NCBI RefSeq assembly: GCF_022662015.1
Contig: NZ_JAKMCM010000001.1
Span: 620,001-684,000, forward strand
DNA length: 64,000 nt
Origin: Aestuariivivens sediminicola
GTDB lineage: Bacteria; Bacteroidota; Bacteroidia; Flavobacteriales; Flavobacteriaceae
Direction: 5' to 3'
The notes beneath the pieces are model-generated. The model ran no database searches. It saw only the letters and a program-made list of their open reading frames with translations, and had not been told where the DNA came from. Of the stretch, positions 1 through 8,900 are shown in pieces (positions within the stretch are counted from its first letter, which is position 1; every line of letters begins with the position of its first letter). Both the position numbers and the translations under genes were made by a program.

Positions 1-464
1 GAGACATACGATATAATACTTATTTTGTCAAACTCGAGCCATCCAAAAGAGGCCAATGTAACCGTCATATAAGCTTGAAATGGAATTGGAAAAACATTTA
101 GTGCCGATAGAAACATACCATGAAAAAGTCTACTTTGATTACTCCTTATTTTGGGCGTCATATTTTGTTTTGGCTTTGATTTGGCGATAAATAGATAATA
201 AATGGTAATTAAGACAAAAACGACAAAGGCCACACGCTGTAAAATTTCGACGACTTCAACATGATTGCTTAGGTATCGTGCAAAAATGGCGGCAATATAA
301 GTTTGCGCAAAAACAGTCAAACACGCCCCAATAGAGAACATAATGCCCCTAATATGACCATCCTTCAGACTTATTTTCGCCGCAGTCATGTTGAGAAGTC
401 CCGGTGGGATAACTCCGATAAGAGCAATAATTAGCCCCAGAAAAAAAATAATAGTGAAATCCAA
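1..464 (-). CDS. LysE/RhtB-family exporter, N-terminal part (cut by window edge)
   Basis: About 154 residues are visible; the C-terminus lies beyond base 1. The N-terminus is hydrophobic and carries the family-like stretch ALIGVIPPGLLNMTAAK, followed by further membrane segments and a conserved-looking FPIPFQAYMTV region. LysE/RhtB proteins export amino acids or other small metabolites through the inner membrane; the substrate cannot be told here. The best start is TTG at 464-462, one base after the trmB stop, so the two are probably co-transcribed. Partial gene; family call fairly safe, substrate unknown. Confidence 0.75.
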   Translation of the reverse strand, partial: MDFTIIFFLGLIIALIGVIPPGLLNMTAAKISLKDGHIRGIMFSIGACLTVFAQTYIAAIFARYLSNHVEVVEILQRVAFVVFVLITIYYLFIAKSKPKQNMTPKIRSNQSRLFHGMFLSALNVFPIPFQAYMTVTLASFGWLEFDKISIISYV

Positions 465-465
465 A

Positions 466-1140
466 TTAAGTAATTTTAAAGCTAATATAAGTTATTGGTT
501 TATCTTGTTCTAAATATTGCAGCTCATAAAAGGTTTGAATACCAGTGACTTCCTCGGGACTTCCCTCTTGTCTGTATACATCGTGGTTCGCATAAAGCAC
601 CTCATGTCCCAAACCGTGCAAGAGGCCTAGCGTGTAACCATGCATAAATTCACTATCGGTTTTTAAATGAACTATCCCGTCTGGTTTCAGAATAGATTTG
701 TAACGATCCAGAAACTGGATATTGGTCAATCGATGTTTGGTACGTTTATATTTAATCTGAGGATCTGGAAAGGTAATCCAGATTTCATCTACTTCGTTTT
801 TTGAAAAGGCATATTCAATAAGTTCTATCTGGGTACGTAAAAAAGCCACATTTGTGATATTTTCCTCAACAGATGTTTTTGCGCCTCTCCAAAACCGGGC
901 GCCCTTTATGTCAATGCCAATAAAATTTCTATCAGGATATCGCTGTGCTAAGGCCAGTGAGTACTCCCCTTTACCACAACCCAATTCTAACACCAGGGGA
1001 TTTTCATTCTTGAAGACTTTGGTTCGCCATTGTCCCTTTAAAAAGTAATCGTTATTTACCAGTTCGTTACGATTAGGTTGAAAGACATTTGGAAAAGTTT
1101 CGTTTTCTTTAAATCGTTTTAACTTATTTTTACTACCCAC
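466..1140 (-). CDS. trmB: tRNA (guanine-N7-)-methyltransferase
   Basis: This enzyme methylates G46 in the variable loop of tRNAs using S-adenosylmethionine. The 224-residue length is normal. The SAM-binding motif LELGCGKGEY is at about 51-60, the second motif GIDIKG at 75-80, and the family signature ITFPDPQ near 122-128 is followed by the basic RTKHR (133-137) that contacts tRNA. The start is GTG, encoding the MGSKNKLKRF opening usual in flavobacterial TrmB. A LysE-type exporter follows after one base. Strong call. Confidence 0.95.
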   Translation of the reverse strand: MGSKNKLKRFKENETFPNVFQPNRNELVNNDYFLKGQWRTKVFKNENPLVLELGCGKGEYSLALAQRYPDRNFIGIDIKGARFWRGAKTSVEENITNVAFLRTQIELIEYAFSKNEVDEIWITFPDPQIKYKRTKHRLTNIQFLDRYKSILKPDGIVHLKTDSEFMHGYTLGLLHGLGHEVLYANHDVYRQEGSPEEVTGIQTFYELQYLEQDKPITYISFKIT

Positions 1141-1321
1141 AGGTTTTTCCTTTATTTAATTATTTGGTAAAATTAAGGAAATATGTGGGAGTATGAATAT
1201 CTCTAAATTTGAATGTTTTACATGGGAATTGAGTTATTTAAGAGACCTAATATAATAGCATTTTTTAGTGCCCAAAACCTCGTGTAGCATTTAATTTAAG
1301 CAGACTTTTAGTAAATCCAAG

Positions 1322-2368
1322 ATGAAACGTATTTTAGTCGCACCACTTAATTGGGGGTTAGGACATGCCACGCGAAGCATCCCAATTATTCAGGCGTTAA
1401 TAGAAGAAGGATACGAACCTGTTTTAGCGAGTGATGGTGCTGCCTTATTTCTTTTGCAGAAGGAATTTCCGAGTTTGACTTCAATTGAATTGCCTTCCTA
1501 TAATATTAGTTACTCAAAAAAAGGAAAAAACTTTAGGTACAAGCTTTTAAAGGTGTCTCCAAAATTAATCAAGGCTATTCGGTCTGAAAAAAATGCCACA
1601 CAAAGGATTGTAGAATCCATGGGGATAGATGGAATAATATCTGATAACCGCCTCGGCATATGCAGCAAAAAGTGCCCAACAGTTTTTATGACTCATCAAT
1701 TGAACGTCCTGAGTGGCAGCACCACATGGCTTACTACAAGAATACATCACTATTTTATTAAGAAATTTGACGCCTGCTGGGTACCTGACCTAAAAGAAGA
1801 CCATAATTTAAGCGGAAAACTAGGGCATTCCGATTCATTAGATTGTCCGATAACATATATAGGTCCATTAAGTAGGTTTTCAAAGGATTCAGTAGAAATT
1901 AAATATGATTTAATGGTTTTAATTTCTGGACCGGAACCTCAACGGACTTTACTGGAAGATAAATTGTTATCTGAATTGAAACATTACCCTGGTAAAATTG
2001 TTTTCGTTAGAGGTGTGTTAGAACAGGAAAAAACCATACAAATGAAAGGGCACATCACAATTTATAATTACATGACATCAAGCTTACTGGAACAGACCAT
2101 AAACGAAAGCGCCGTCATTCTTTCAAGGTCCGGATATACTACTATAATGGATTTGGCCAAGTTAAATAAAAAAGCGTATTTCATTCCTACCCCGGGTCAA
2201 TACGAACAAGAATATTTAGCGAAAAGATTAACAGATTTAAAACTGGTTCCAAGTTGCGATCAATCCGAATTCTCTCTAGATAAGCTTAACGAAATTCCTC
2301 AGTACAAAGGGCTCAGTTTAACAACTTCTGAAACCGATTTTAAAGCATTATTCGCCAGCTTTTTCTAA
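1322..2368 (+). CDS. MurG-like GT-B glycosyltransferase
   Basis: This is a 348-residue cytoplasmic protein with the GT-B layout. The N-terminal GLGHATRS (12-19) resembles the acceptor-side glycine-rich loop of MurG and MGT enzymes. The C-terminal SRSGYTTIMDLA followed by FIPTPGQYEQEYLA resembles the UDP-sugar donor site. Donor and acceptor are unknown, and it is shorter and more divergent than true MurG. Its last 21 bases overlap, tail to tail, the end of the histidine kinase on the other strand. The family call is solid; the substrate is open. Confidence 0.7.
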   Translation: MKRILVAPLNWGLGHATRSIPIIQALIEEGYEPVLASDGAALFLLQKEFPSLTSIELPSYNISYSKKGKNFRYKLLKVSPKLIKAIRSEKNATQRIVESMGIDGIISDNRLGICSKKCPTVFMTHQLNVLSGSTTWLTTRIHHYFIKKFDACWVPDLKEDHNLSGKLGHSDSLDCPITYIGPLSRFSKDSVEIKYDLMVLISGPEPQRTLLEDKLLSELKHYPGKIVFVRGVLEQEKTIQMKGHITIYNYMTSSLLEQTINESAVILSRSGYTTIMDLAKLNKKAYFIPTPGQYEQEYLAKRLTDLKLVPSCDQSEFSLDKLNEIPQYKGLSLTTSETDFKALFASFF

Positions 2369-3394
2369 GGTAAATGAAAATTCACTCCCTACACCAAGCT
2401 CACTTTCGACATAAATTTTTTCGTTGTGGGCCTCAATAATATGTTTAACTATGGATAGACCTAATCCAGATCCTCCTTCACTTCTTGAACCGCTTTTATC
2501 TACCCTGTAGAAACGTTCAAACAAACGTGGTAAATGGGTTTGTGCAATTCCTTCACCATTATCCGTAACGCGCACTATAACCTTGTTCTTTATCAGATTC
2601 TCTATACTGACTTCTGTTGTCCCTTTTTCATGTCCATATTTAATTGAATTGACAATAAGATTGGTCAACACCTGTTGTATTCGTTCCTTATCAGCCTTTA
2701 CCAAAATTGGTTTATTATAATCGATATCGAAGGTTAATGTTATCTTATTCTTATTGGCACGCATCTCAAACATCTCAAATACATTCTTAACCAATTCAAC
2801 AATATCAAATACTTCAATATTTAGACTAAGATCACCAATCTCTAACTTGGTAATCATATCTAAATCCTTTACAATATAGATCAATCGTTCCACACCTTTA
2901 CTAGCACGCTTCAGATATTTTTGACTTACTTTTTTATCATTAATGGCCCCGTCGAGCAAGGTTAAAATATAACCCTGAACTGTAAATAATGGCGTTTTAA
3001 GCTCGTGGGAAACGTTGCCAAAAAATTCCTTACGGTATTGCTCCCTCACTTTTAAGGTTTCAATTTCCAGCTTTTTATCCCGGGCAAATTTATCTATTTC
3101 CTTGGTTAAGGTCCCCATATCTGTAGTGATGGACTCTCTATTGATACTGGCGGACTCCAATAAGGTAAGATCATCGTAAATCTGTTTAACACGACGGTAA
3201 ATCAATCGCTCGATACGAAATTGAATCAGAACAAAACATATGGAATAACTCGTTATGAGTATGAAGCCTATTAACCCCCAGTTAATCTTAGAAAAATAAT
3301 ATAAAAAAACACTCGTTATGAGTGTTAATGACAGTGCTATATAAAGCGACGTTTTTGCTGAAAACCTGTACGGTTTTTTTAATTTAACTTGCAT
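2348..3394 (-). CDS. PhoR-like sensor histidine kinase
   Basis: This is a membrane sensor kinase of 348 residues. Two membrane segments (about 15-35 and 40-58) have almost no loop between them, so it has no real periplasmic sensor. The H-box FFGNVSHELKTPL carries His130. The ATP domain follows, with QVLTNLIVNSIKYG, DNGEGIA and GGSGLGLSIVKH. The start overlaps the regulator stop as TAATG, so the pair is translationally coupled. The organisation matches PhoR of PhoB/PhoR pairs, but no phosphate genes lie nearby, so the signal is inferred, not shown. Confidence 0.85.
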   Translation of the reverse strand: MQVKLKKPYRFSAKTSLYIALSLTLITSVFLYYFSKINWGLIGFILITSYSICFVLIQFRIERLIYRRVKQIYDDLTLLESASINRESITTDMGTLTKEIDKFARDKKLEIETLKVREQYRKEFFGNVSHELKTPLFTVQGYILTLLDGAINDKKVSQKYLKRASKGVERLIYIVKDLDMITKLEIGDLSLNIEVFDIVELVKNVFEMFEMRANKNKITLTFDIDYNKPILVKADKERIQQVLTNLIVNSIKYGHEKGTTEVSIENLIKNKVIVRVTDNGEGIAQTHLPRLFERFYRVDKSGSRSEGGSGLGLSIVKHIIEAHNEKIYVESELGVGSEFSFTLEKAGE

Positions 3395-4074
3395 TAATCT
3401 ACAAACTTATAACCTACTCCTTTAACGGTTTTAAAACTATCATCACCTATCTTTTCTCTTAGCTTTCTGATATGAACGTCGATGGTTCTACCTCCAACAA
3501 CAACTTCATTACCCCATACTTTGTCCAGTATTTCATCGCGTTTAAAAACCTTCCCCGGTTTAGAGGTTAACAAAGATAGTAATTCAAATTCTTTTCTCGG
3601 TAAAATAATTTCCTCTCCATTCAGGCTTATTTTATATTCCTCCCGATCAATTACTAAATTACCAATCTTAAGCGTTGTATCCCGCTCTTCGTGTTTAAAT
3701 CGTCTTAATAATGCTTTTACCTTACTAACTAAAACTTTAGGTTTTATGGGCTTCGTAATATAATCATCGGCACCCGCATCAAACCCGGCTACCTGAGAAT
3801 AATCTTCACCTCGCGCCGTTAAAAACGTAATAATGGTATCCTTTAAACTCGGGATTTTTCTAATCTGCTCACAGGCTTCAATACCATCCATTTCAGGCAT
3901 CATTACATCTAAAATAATCAAATGAGGTTGCTCTTTTTTAGCTTTTTTTACCGCTTCTAAACCGTTTTCTGCAGTAACAATCTGATAACCTTCATTGGAC
4001 AAATTATACCCAACAATTTCAAGAATATCTGGTTCATCGTCGACCAATAAAATTTTAGTGTCTTTTTTATCCAT
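3394..4074 (-). CDS. PhoB/OmpR-family response regulator
   Basis: This is a 226-residue two-component regulator. The receiver domain (about 6-120) has the acidic pair Asp12-Asp13, the phosphoacceptor Asp56 in LIILDVMMPEMDG, the switch Thr in TFLTARGED and the lysine in DYITKPIKP. A winged-helix DNA-binding domain follows, ending in GGRTIDVHIRKLREKIG and VKGVGYKF. It is first in an operon with the histidine kinase, which it overlaps by one base. It presumably binds DNA on phosphorylation by that kinase; its regulon cannot be read from the window. Confidence 0.9.
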   Translation of the reverse strand: MDKKDTKILLVDDEPDILEIVGYNLSNEGYQIVTAENGLEAVKKAKKEQPHLIILDVMMPEMDGIEACEQIRKIPSLKDTIITFLTARGEDYSQVAGFDAGADDYITKPIKPKVLVSKVKALLRRFKHEERDTTLKIGNLVIDREEYKISLNGEEIILPRKEFELLSLLTSKPGKVFKRDEILDKVWGNEVVVGGRTIDVHIRKLREKIGDDSFKTVKGVGYKFVD

Positions 4075-4278
4075 CCCGGAAATTATAAATTTTTTTATCT
4101 CTATGAATAAGTAAAGATAAAACTAATATAGCAACTTATAAAAAATTAAAAACATATAACGTTTTGGTAACATACGGGTTACGCGATATTAATCTTAAAT
4201 GACGTGATAAAATCTTTTACAATTAATTGGTATAACTTTTGATATTTATTATTAAATTTAACATATCAAAATCCTACT

Positions 4279-4605
4279 ATGGCGAAAAACTACATTGTTA
4301 CACTTATTGTATTACTATTTTTTGCATTTGCTCCCAAGGCATTTGCACAGGAGATTGCGCAACCTAAAATCGAAAATCTTTCAATTTATCCCAACCCTGT
4401 AAATAGTAATCGACAATTTATTTTTATAACCTCTAAGCATAATTTAGTCAAGCAGATAGAATTCTTTAACGCGATTGGTAAAAAAATATATGCGACTACG
4501 CTTACAGGAAAAGAGCTAAATATTTCGAGATTGGCAACAGGAGTTTACTTTTTAAAAATTACCGAAAACAATATTACTGAAACTCGAAAATTGGTGATTA
4601 AATAA
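4279..4605 (+). CDS. Minimal T9SS type A sorting-domain protein
   Basis: This protein has 108 residues. Residues 1-24 are a Sec signal peptide ending in FAQ. The rest is essentially one C-terminal sorting domain: LSIYPNPVNSN near 35, FFNAIGKKIY in the middle, and GVYFLKI plus KLVIK at the end. Such domains send proteins through the type IX secretion system across the outer membrane. There is no cargo domain, so this is either a tiny secreted protein or a remnant of a larger one. It is followed by a strong terminator and is probably a single-gene unit. Confidence 0.8.
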   Translation: MAKNYIVTLIVLLFFAFAPKAFAQEIAQPKIENLSIYPNPVNSNRQFIFITSKHNLVKQIEFFNAIGKKIYATTLTGKELNISRLATGVYFLKITENNITETRKLVIK

Positions 4606-4630
4606 AATAGCATTTTACCTTATTAAAATA

Positions 4631-4660
4631 AAAAAGCATGGCCAATGGCCATGCTTTTTT
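4631..4660 (+). terminator. Rho-independent terminator after the T9SS-tagged gene
   Basis: A 13-base inverted repeat (4631-4643 with 4647-4659) encloses a three-base loop. Its outer A/T part doubles as the U-tract. It ends the short secreted-protein gene just before the promoter-like box of the next gene. Confidence 0.85.
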
Positions 4661-4664
4661 TGTA

Positions 4665-4672
4665 TACTTTTG
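4665..4672 (+). promoter_or_regulatory. Bacteroidota -7 box for the LuxE-like gene
   Basis: TACTTTTG fits the TAnnTTTG consensus, just after the upstream terminator and 25 bases before the ATG. This supports the ATG at 4697 over the TTG at 4670, which falls inside the box. No clear -33 TTTG is seen. Confidence 0.5.
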
Positions 4673-4696
4673 TTTGACCGATTCCTAGCTTGTAAA

Positions 4697-5677
4697 ATGA
4701 TAGATGCCAATACCATCTTTAGTGTGAAGACCCGAACTGACTTTGAACACCTGGCTCTCAAAGTGTTTAAATTTCAGTTTGAAAAAAATCGGGTATATCG
4801 CTCCTTTTGTGATTTGTTGTATAAACATCCAAGTGAAGTAACATCGCTAAAAGACATTCCTTTTTTGCCCATTCAATTTTTCAAATCACATATCATTTTA
4901 AGCACGCAGAACCCCGTTTCAAAAACGTTTACAAGCTCTGGAACAACATCCGAAGGAATAAGTAAACATTGTGTCAGTAATTTAGAGATTTACAAACAGA
5001 GTTTCACGAAGGCTTTCCAAGGTTTTTATGGGACAATTGAAGACTATGTTATCCTGGCCCTGTTGCCTTCCTATCTCGAACGTACGGACTCTTCTTTAAT
5101 TTATATGGTAGATCACTTAATTAAGGCATCGAAGGAACCTGCCAGCGGATTTTACCTGGATAATTTAAAAGAATTAAAAACGGCCTTAACCAGTTTGGAT
5201 GCGAAGGGGAAGAAAATTTTACTTATAGGAGTTTCATTTGCTTTGCTCGATCTGGTCGAACAATACCAATTCAATTTAAAAAACACCGTTGTAATGGAAA
5301 CGGGCGGCATGAAAGGCAGACGAAAGGAGTTGATCAGATCTGAACTTCATGGCATTTTAAAAAAAGGGTTCGGGATAGAGCGTGTTCATAGCGAGTATGG
5401 AATGACCGAACTGCTCAGCCAGGCATATTCGACCGGAGATGGAATATTTAACTGTCCCCCATGGATGGGAGTTTTGACACGAGATCCAGAAGACGCCTTA
5501 ACTATTCAAAATTTTGGTAAGGTTGGCGGATTAAATATCATTGATTTGGCCAATATCAATTCCTGTTCTTTTATCGCAACACAAGATTTGGGGCGCGTAT
5601 TCTCAAATGGCAGTTTCGAGGTCATTGGTCGCTTTGACCATTCCGATATAAGGGGATGTAACCTGATGGTGCTCTAG
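4697..5677 (+). CDS. LuxE-like acyl-protein synthetase / acyl-activating enzyme
   Basis: This is a 326-residue protein of the LuxE / phenylacetate-CoA ligase-like adenylate-forming group. The ATP-binding signature TSSGTTSEG lies at about 79-87, and the later HSEYGMTELLSQAY matches the conserved YGxTE motif of acyl activators. LuxE proteins activate fatty acids and pass the acyl group to a cysteine. No luxCD or luciferase genes are near, so luminescence is not implied; a role in acyl transfer to an envelope or secondary metabolite is possible. The ATG at 4697 was chosen because the upstream TTG lies in the promoter box. Confidence 0.7.
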   Translation: MIDANTIFSVKTRTDFEHLALKVFKFQFEKNRVYRSFCDLLYKHPSEVTSLKDIPFLPIQFFKSHIILSTQNPVSKTFTSSGTTSEGISKHCVSNLEIYKQSFTKAFQGFYGTIEDYVILALLPSYLERTDSSLIYMVDHLIKASKEPASGFYLDNLKELKTALTSLDAKGKKILLIGVSFALLDLVEQYQFNLKNTVVMETGGMKGRRKELIRSELHGILKKGFGIERVHSEYGMTELLSQAYSTGDGIFNCPPWMGVLTRDPEDALTIQNFGKVGGLNIIDLANINSCSFIATQDLGRVFSNGSFEVIGRFDHSDIRGCNLMVL

Positions 5678-5983
5678 CCCAAGTTTATACAACACTGTAA
5701 TTCTGAATTTTCCGCACCAAGAACATTTAACGTAGGTGAATGCACATTTTACTTGATGTGTAATGCACGGAGTATAAATACCCTTGATCTATGGAATAAG
5801 GGGCTAGGAAGACATAATAGTTATGTGTAAACTAAACTGGGAAAAATAAAAATTAAAGATGAGGTGGAGCGCAATGAAAGGTTCGCACTTGCTCTACGTC
5901 AAACGTAATAACTAAGAAAAAGAAAAGTTTTTTAGTTATTTGGTTGGTTAAGGAAAGACCCGATTTTTCTAATTCGGGTCTTT
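5678..5983. other. 306-base intergenic stretch with RNA-like hairpins
   Basis: No credible reading frame. Three hairpins stack before tyrS: 5864-5870 with 5891-5897 (7 pairs including a G-U); 5907-5915 with 5932-5940 (9 perfect pairs, A/T-rich); and the terminator at 5954-5985. Such stacking before a terminator could be an untranslated RNA or just a long 3' UTR. No clear promoter was found. Confidence 0.4.
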
Positions 5984-5985
5984 TT
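5954..5985 (+). terminator. Rho-independent terminator
   Basis: A ten-base stem (5954-5963 with 5974-5983) has a ten-base loop and a T-run on the plus strand. It ends transcription from the LuxE-like gene or a possible RNA in the gap, and touches the tyrS stop codon on the other strand. Confidence 0.8.
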
Positions 5986-7282
5986 ATTCTTTCAGAGTTA
6001 GAATGAAGTAATTCTTCTTACCTCGTTGCAAAAGCACAAATTTGTTATTGATCAAATCGTTTGCAGAAATAATAAACCCTTCATTCACTTTTTCCTTATT
6101 CACTGAAATGGAATTTTCCTTTAATGCACGTCGCGCCTCTCCATTGGATTTTAAGAAACCTCCTTTTTCGGCCAAAGCCGCAATAATATCCAATCCATTT
6201 TCAATATCGGAAATTGAAATTTCGGTTTGAGGCACCCCATCAAATACATCTAAGAATGTTTGGGTATTTAATTCTTTAAGATCAGAGCTGGTAGATTTTC
6301 CAAACAAAATGCGACTTGCTTTAATGGCGTTGTTCAAATCGTCTTTCGAATGCACCATTGCCGTAATTTCTTCAGCCAACCGTTTTTGTAGTGTCCTTAA
6401 ATGAGGTGCTTGTTTATGTAACTCTGTCAAACTCTTGATTTCTTCTCTATTTAAGAAGGTAAAAATTTTAATATACTTCTCGGCATCCTCGTCACTCGTG
6501 TTTAACCAATACTGGTAGAATTTATAAGGCGAAGTTCTATTGGCATCGAGCCAAACGTTACCCCCTTCAGATTTACCAAATTTTGAACCATCCGATTTTG
6601 TTATCAAAGGACAGGTAATTGCGAAGCCCTTACCACTACCAATACGCCTTATTAATTCGGTTCCTGTTGTAATATTGCCCCATTGATCACTACCACCCAT
6701 CTGAAGTGTACAGTTATGCGAATTGTATAAATGAAGAAAATCATACCCTTGAACTAACTGGTAGGTAAACTCCGTAAAACTCATACCTTCGGCTGCGTCA
6801 TCGGAGGCTATTCTATTCTTAACAGAATCCTTGGCCATCATGTAATTTACGGTAATATGCTTTCCAATATCACGTATAAAATCCAAAAACGAAAAGTCCT
6901 TCATCCAGTCATAATTATTTACCATGACCGCTGCATTTTGAGCATCGCTATCGAAATCCAAAAAATGAGACAATTGTATTTTTATGGCCTCTTGATTACG
7001 ACGCAGGGTGACCTCATCCAACAGGTTACGCTCATTTGATTTGCCTGAGGGATCGCCTATCATTCCCGTGGCGCCACCAACCAGTGCAATAGGTTTATGT
7101 CCACAACGCTGATAATGCGCCAATAACATAATCGGCACCAAATTTCCAATATGTAAAGAATCTGCCGTCGGATCGAAACCAACATAAGCACTGCGCATAC
7201 CGCCCATTAAGTGCTCTTCCGCTCCAGGCATTACGGTATGGATCATACCGCGCCATGTTAATTCTTCAACAATATTCTTCAT
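5984..7282 (-). CDS. tyrS: Tyrosyl-tRNA synthetase
   Basis: This class I aminoacyl-tRNA synthetase charges tRNA-Tyr. It has 432 residues, a normal bacterial length. The HIGH-type motif is HIGN at 44-47 and the KMSKS-type loop is KFGKS at 234-238. Tyrosine-site features GGSDQWGN (196-203) and [10 protein letters not shown] are visible. The C-terminal RNA-binding S4-like domain carries [18 protein letters not shown] -7 box (TATATTTG, 7319-7312) lies upstream. Confident. Confidence 0.97.
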   Translation of the reverse strand: MKNIVEELTWRGMIHTVMPGAEEHLMGGMRSAYVGFDPTADSLHIGNLVPIMLLAHYQRCGHKPIALVGGATGMIGDPSGKSNERNLLDEVTLRRNQEAIKIQLSHFLDFDSDAQNAAVMVNNYDWMKDFSFLDFIRDIGKHITVNYMMAKDSVKNRIASDDAAEGMSFTEFTYQLVQGYDFLHLYNSHNCTLQMGGSDQWGNITTGTELIRRIGSGKGFAITCPLITKSDGSKFGKSEGGNVWLDANRTSPYKFYQYWLNTSDEDAEKYIKIFTFLNREEIKSLTELHKQAPHLRTLQKRLAEEITAMVHSKDDLNNAIKASRILFGKSTSSDLKELNTQTFLDVFDGVPQTEISISDIENGLDIIAALAEKGGFLKSNGEARRALKENSISVNKEKVNEGFIISANDLINNKFVLLQRGKKNYFILTLKE

Positions 7283-7311
7283 TATAATCCTGATTTATTT
7301 ATAATCTCTGG

Positions 7312-7319
7312 CAAATATA
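7312..7319 (-). promoter_or_regulatory. -7 box for tyrS
   Basis: TATATTTG on the minus strand is a perfect match to TAnnTTTG, 29 bases before the tyrS ATG. No convincing -33 element is found at 19-21 bases. Confidence 0.5.
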
Positions 7320-7372
7320 AAAATACGCTAATAATTACTCCGGCATTCTTAATATTTCTTTACATTAGTCAC

Positions 7373-8383
7373 ATGATTTTAGTAACTGGAGGTACCGGAT
7401 TGGTTGGAGCGCATTTACTATTCAATATTGTGAATAAAAATGAGCAGGTGAAGGCCATTTACAGACAGGAAGAATCACTTAAAAATGTCAAACAGGTCTT
7501 CTCAACATATACAGAAAATTACCAAACAGCATTCGATAAAATTGTTTGGGTGAGAGCCGATATCTTGGATATCCCCGCATTGGATAAAGCTTTCGAAGAT
7601 ATTACAATGGTATATCACTGTGCTGCATTTGTTTCCTTTGAAACAAGCAAATACCACCTTCTGAGACGCACAAATATTGAGGGCACAGCAAATATTGTAA
7701 ATCTTTGTATCGACAAAGGCATAAAAAAGCTGTGCCATGTGAGTTCAATATCAACATTGGGACAGCCAACCAATGGTGAAACCATAACTGAGAATGTGCA
7801 CTGGAACCCTGAAGGAGATAACAGTGTGTATGGCATCAGTAAGTACGGTGCAGAAATGCAGGTATGGAGAGGGGCTCAGGAAGGTTTAAATGTGGTCATT
7901 GTCAATCCCGGAGTTATTTTGGGAGCAGGGATTTGGCATTCCGGAACAGGGCAGTTATTTAAAAAAGCACATCGCGGACTGAGTTTCTACACCAGGGGAA
8001 CGGTGCCCTTAATAGATGTAAAGGATGTCGTAACCATAATGATACAATTGATGGAGAGGAACATTGAAAATGAACGTTTTATTTTGGTGGCCGAAAATTG
8101 GACATATAAGCGGTTTCTGGACAGTTTATCCAGATCCGTAAAGCAGGGACCCCCTCAAATATTGGCCACAGAATTTATGTTGAATATGGTTTGGAAACTG
8201 GATTGGATAAAACACGTCTTAACGGGTAAACCAAGAAAAATTACAAAACATATTGCAAAAGTGTTGCAAAAGGAAAAATATTACAGCAGTTTAAAAATCG
8301 AAAAGACCTTGGATTACACATTTGTACCCATTGACAAAACCGTTTCTGTTATTGGCCTACAGTATCTGAAACAGGCGCAATAA
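7373..8383 (+). CDS. NAD(P)-dependent epimerase/dehydratase (extended SDR)
   Basis: This is a 336-residue extended short-chain dehydrogenase/reductase. The Rossmann glycine motif TGGTGLVG is at 5-12 and the catalytic YxxxK is Tyr153/Lys157 in VYGISKYGAE, with the Ser region VSSIST at about 123-128. The closest functional classes are sugar-nucleotide epimerases and dihydroflavonol-reductase-like enzymes; the substrate cannot be read. Its last 35 bases overlap the end of the DUF4296 gene on the opposite strand, the longest tail-to-tail overlap in the window. Confidence 0.8.
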   Translation: MILVTGGTGLVGAHLLFNIVNKNEQVKAIYRQEESLKNVKQVFSTYTENYQTAFDKIVWVRADILDIPALDKAFEDITMVYHCAAFVSFETSKYHLLRRTNIEGTANIVNLCIDKGIKKLCHVSSISTLGQPTNGETITENVHWNPEGDNSVYGISKYGAEMQVWRGAQEGLNVVIVNPGVILGAGIWHSGTGQLFKKAHRGLSFYTRGTVPLIDVKDVVTIMIQLMERNIENERFILVAENWTYKRFLDSLSRSVKQGPPQILATEFMLNMVWKLDWIKHVLTGKPRKITKHIAKVLQKEKYYSSLKIEKTLDYTFVPIDKTVSVIGLQYLKQAQ

Positions 8384-8900
8384 GGCCTTTCTGTGAATCA
8401 AGGTCATTCCTATTCAGATCTAATTTCTTGGTCAATGAGTCATTTATTTTAATGGCGTCAATAAGATCCTTCCCTTTTTTCACACCCAAGGTATCCATTT
8501 TTAACAATGCATCTAAAGAGTCTTTTTCCCTTTTTTGTTCGAGTTCCTTCACTTCCAATTCTTGGTAGTACGATTTTAAAGCACTTAAACTGTCCTTCAC
8601 CTTTGCATAAATATCATCATACGTATCAATATGATACGTATAATAGGCGTTACTTTCGGCAAACTGTAAACTATCAATGTCGTATTTGTTGTAGATATAG
8701 TCTTCCTTATCAATAATATGATTATCCAATGTACGCTTATTAGTTCCTGTGGTGGAAGACATTAACCGGATATCTATTAAAATATTAACCATTTTATCTT
8801 CCGAAATCAAATTATCCGGTTTCTTCGGGTTTTTTAGTTTATAACAGCTAATCACCATTAGCGGCAACAACAAAACAACACATATTTGTTTTTTAATCAT
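8349..8900 (-). CDS. DUF4296 lipoprotein
   Basis: This is a 183-residue predicted lipoprotein. A short hydrophobic leader ends in the lipobox VISC with Cys19. The mature part is charged and helical (many K, D, L and S, coiled-coil-like between about 100 and 150). It matches the Bacteroidota family DUF4296, whose function is unknown. It is the last gene of an operon, overlapping the dihydroorotase stop by four bases (ATGA). It likely sits in the inner or outer membrane facing the periplasm. Confidence 0.75.
   Translation of the reverse strand: MIKKQICVVLLLPLMVISCYKLKNPKKPDNLISEDKMVNILIDIRLMSSTTGTNKRTLDNHIIDKEDYIYNKYDIDSLQFAESNAYYTYHIDTYDDIYAKVKDSLSALKSYYQELEVKELEQKREKDSLDALLKMDTLGVKKGKDLIDAIKINDSLTKKLDLNRNDLDSQKGLIAPVSDTVGQ

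Noticed and set aside
5872-5900. GGTTCGCAC-like tRNA T-arm
   Set aside because: No acceptor or anticodon stem around it; it is part of the hairpin in the gap.
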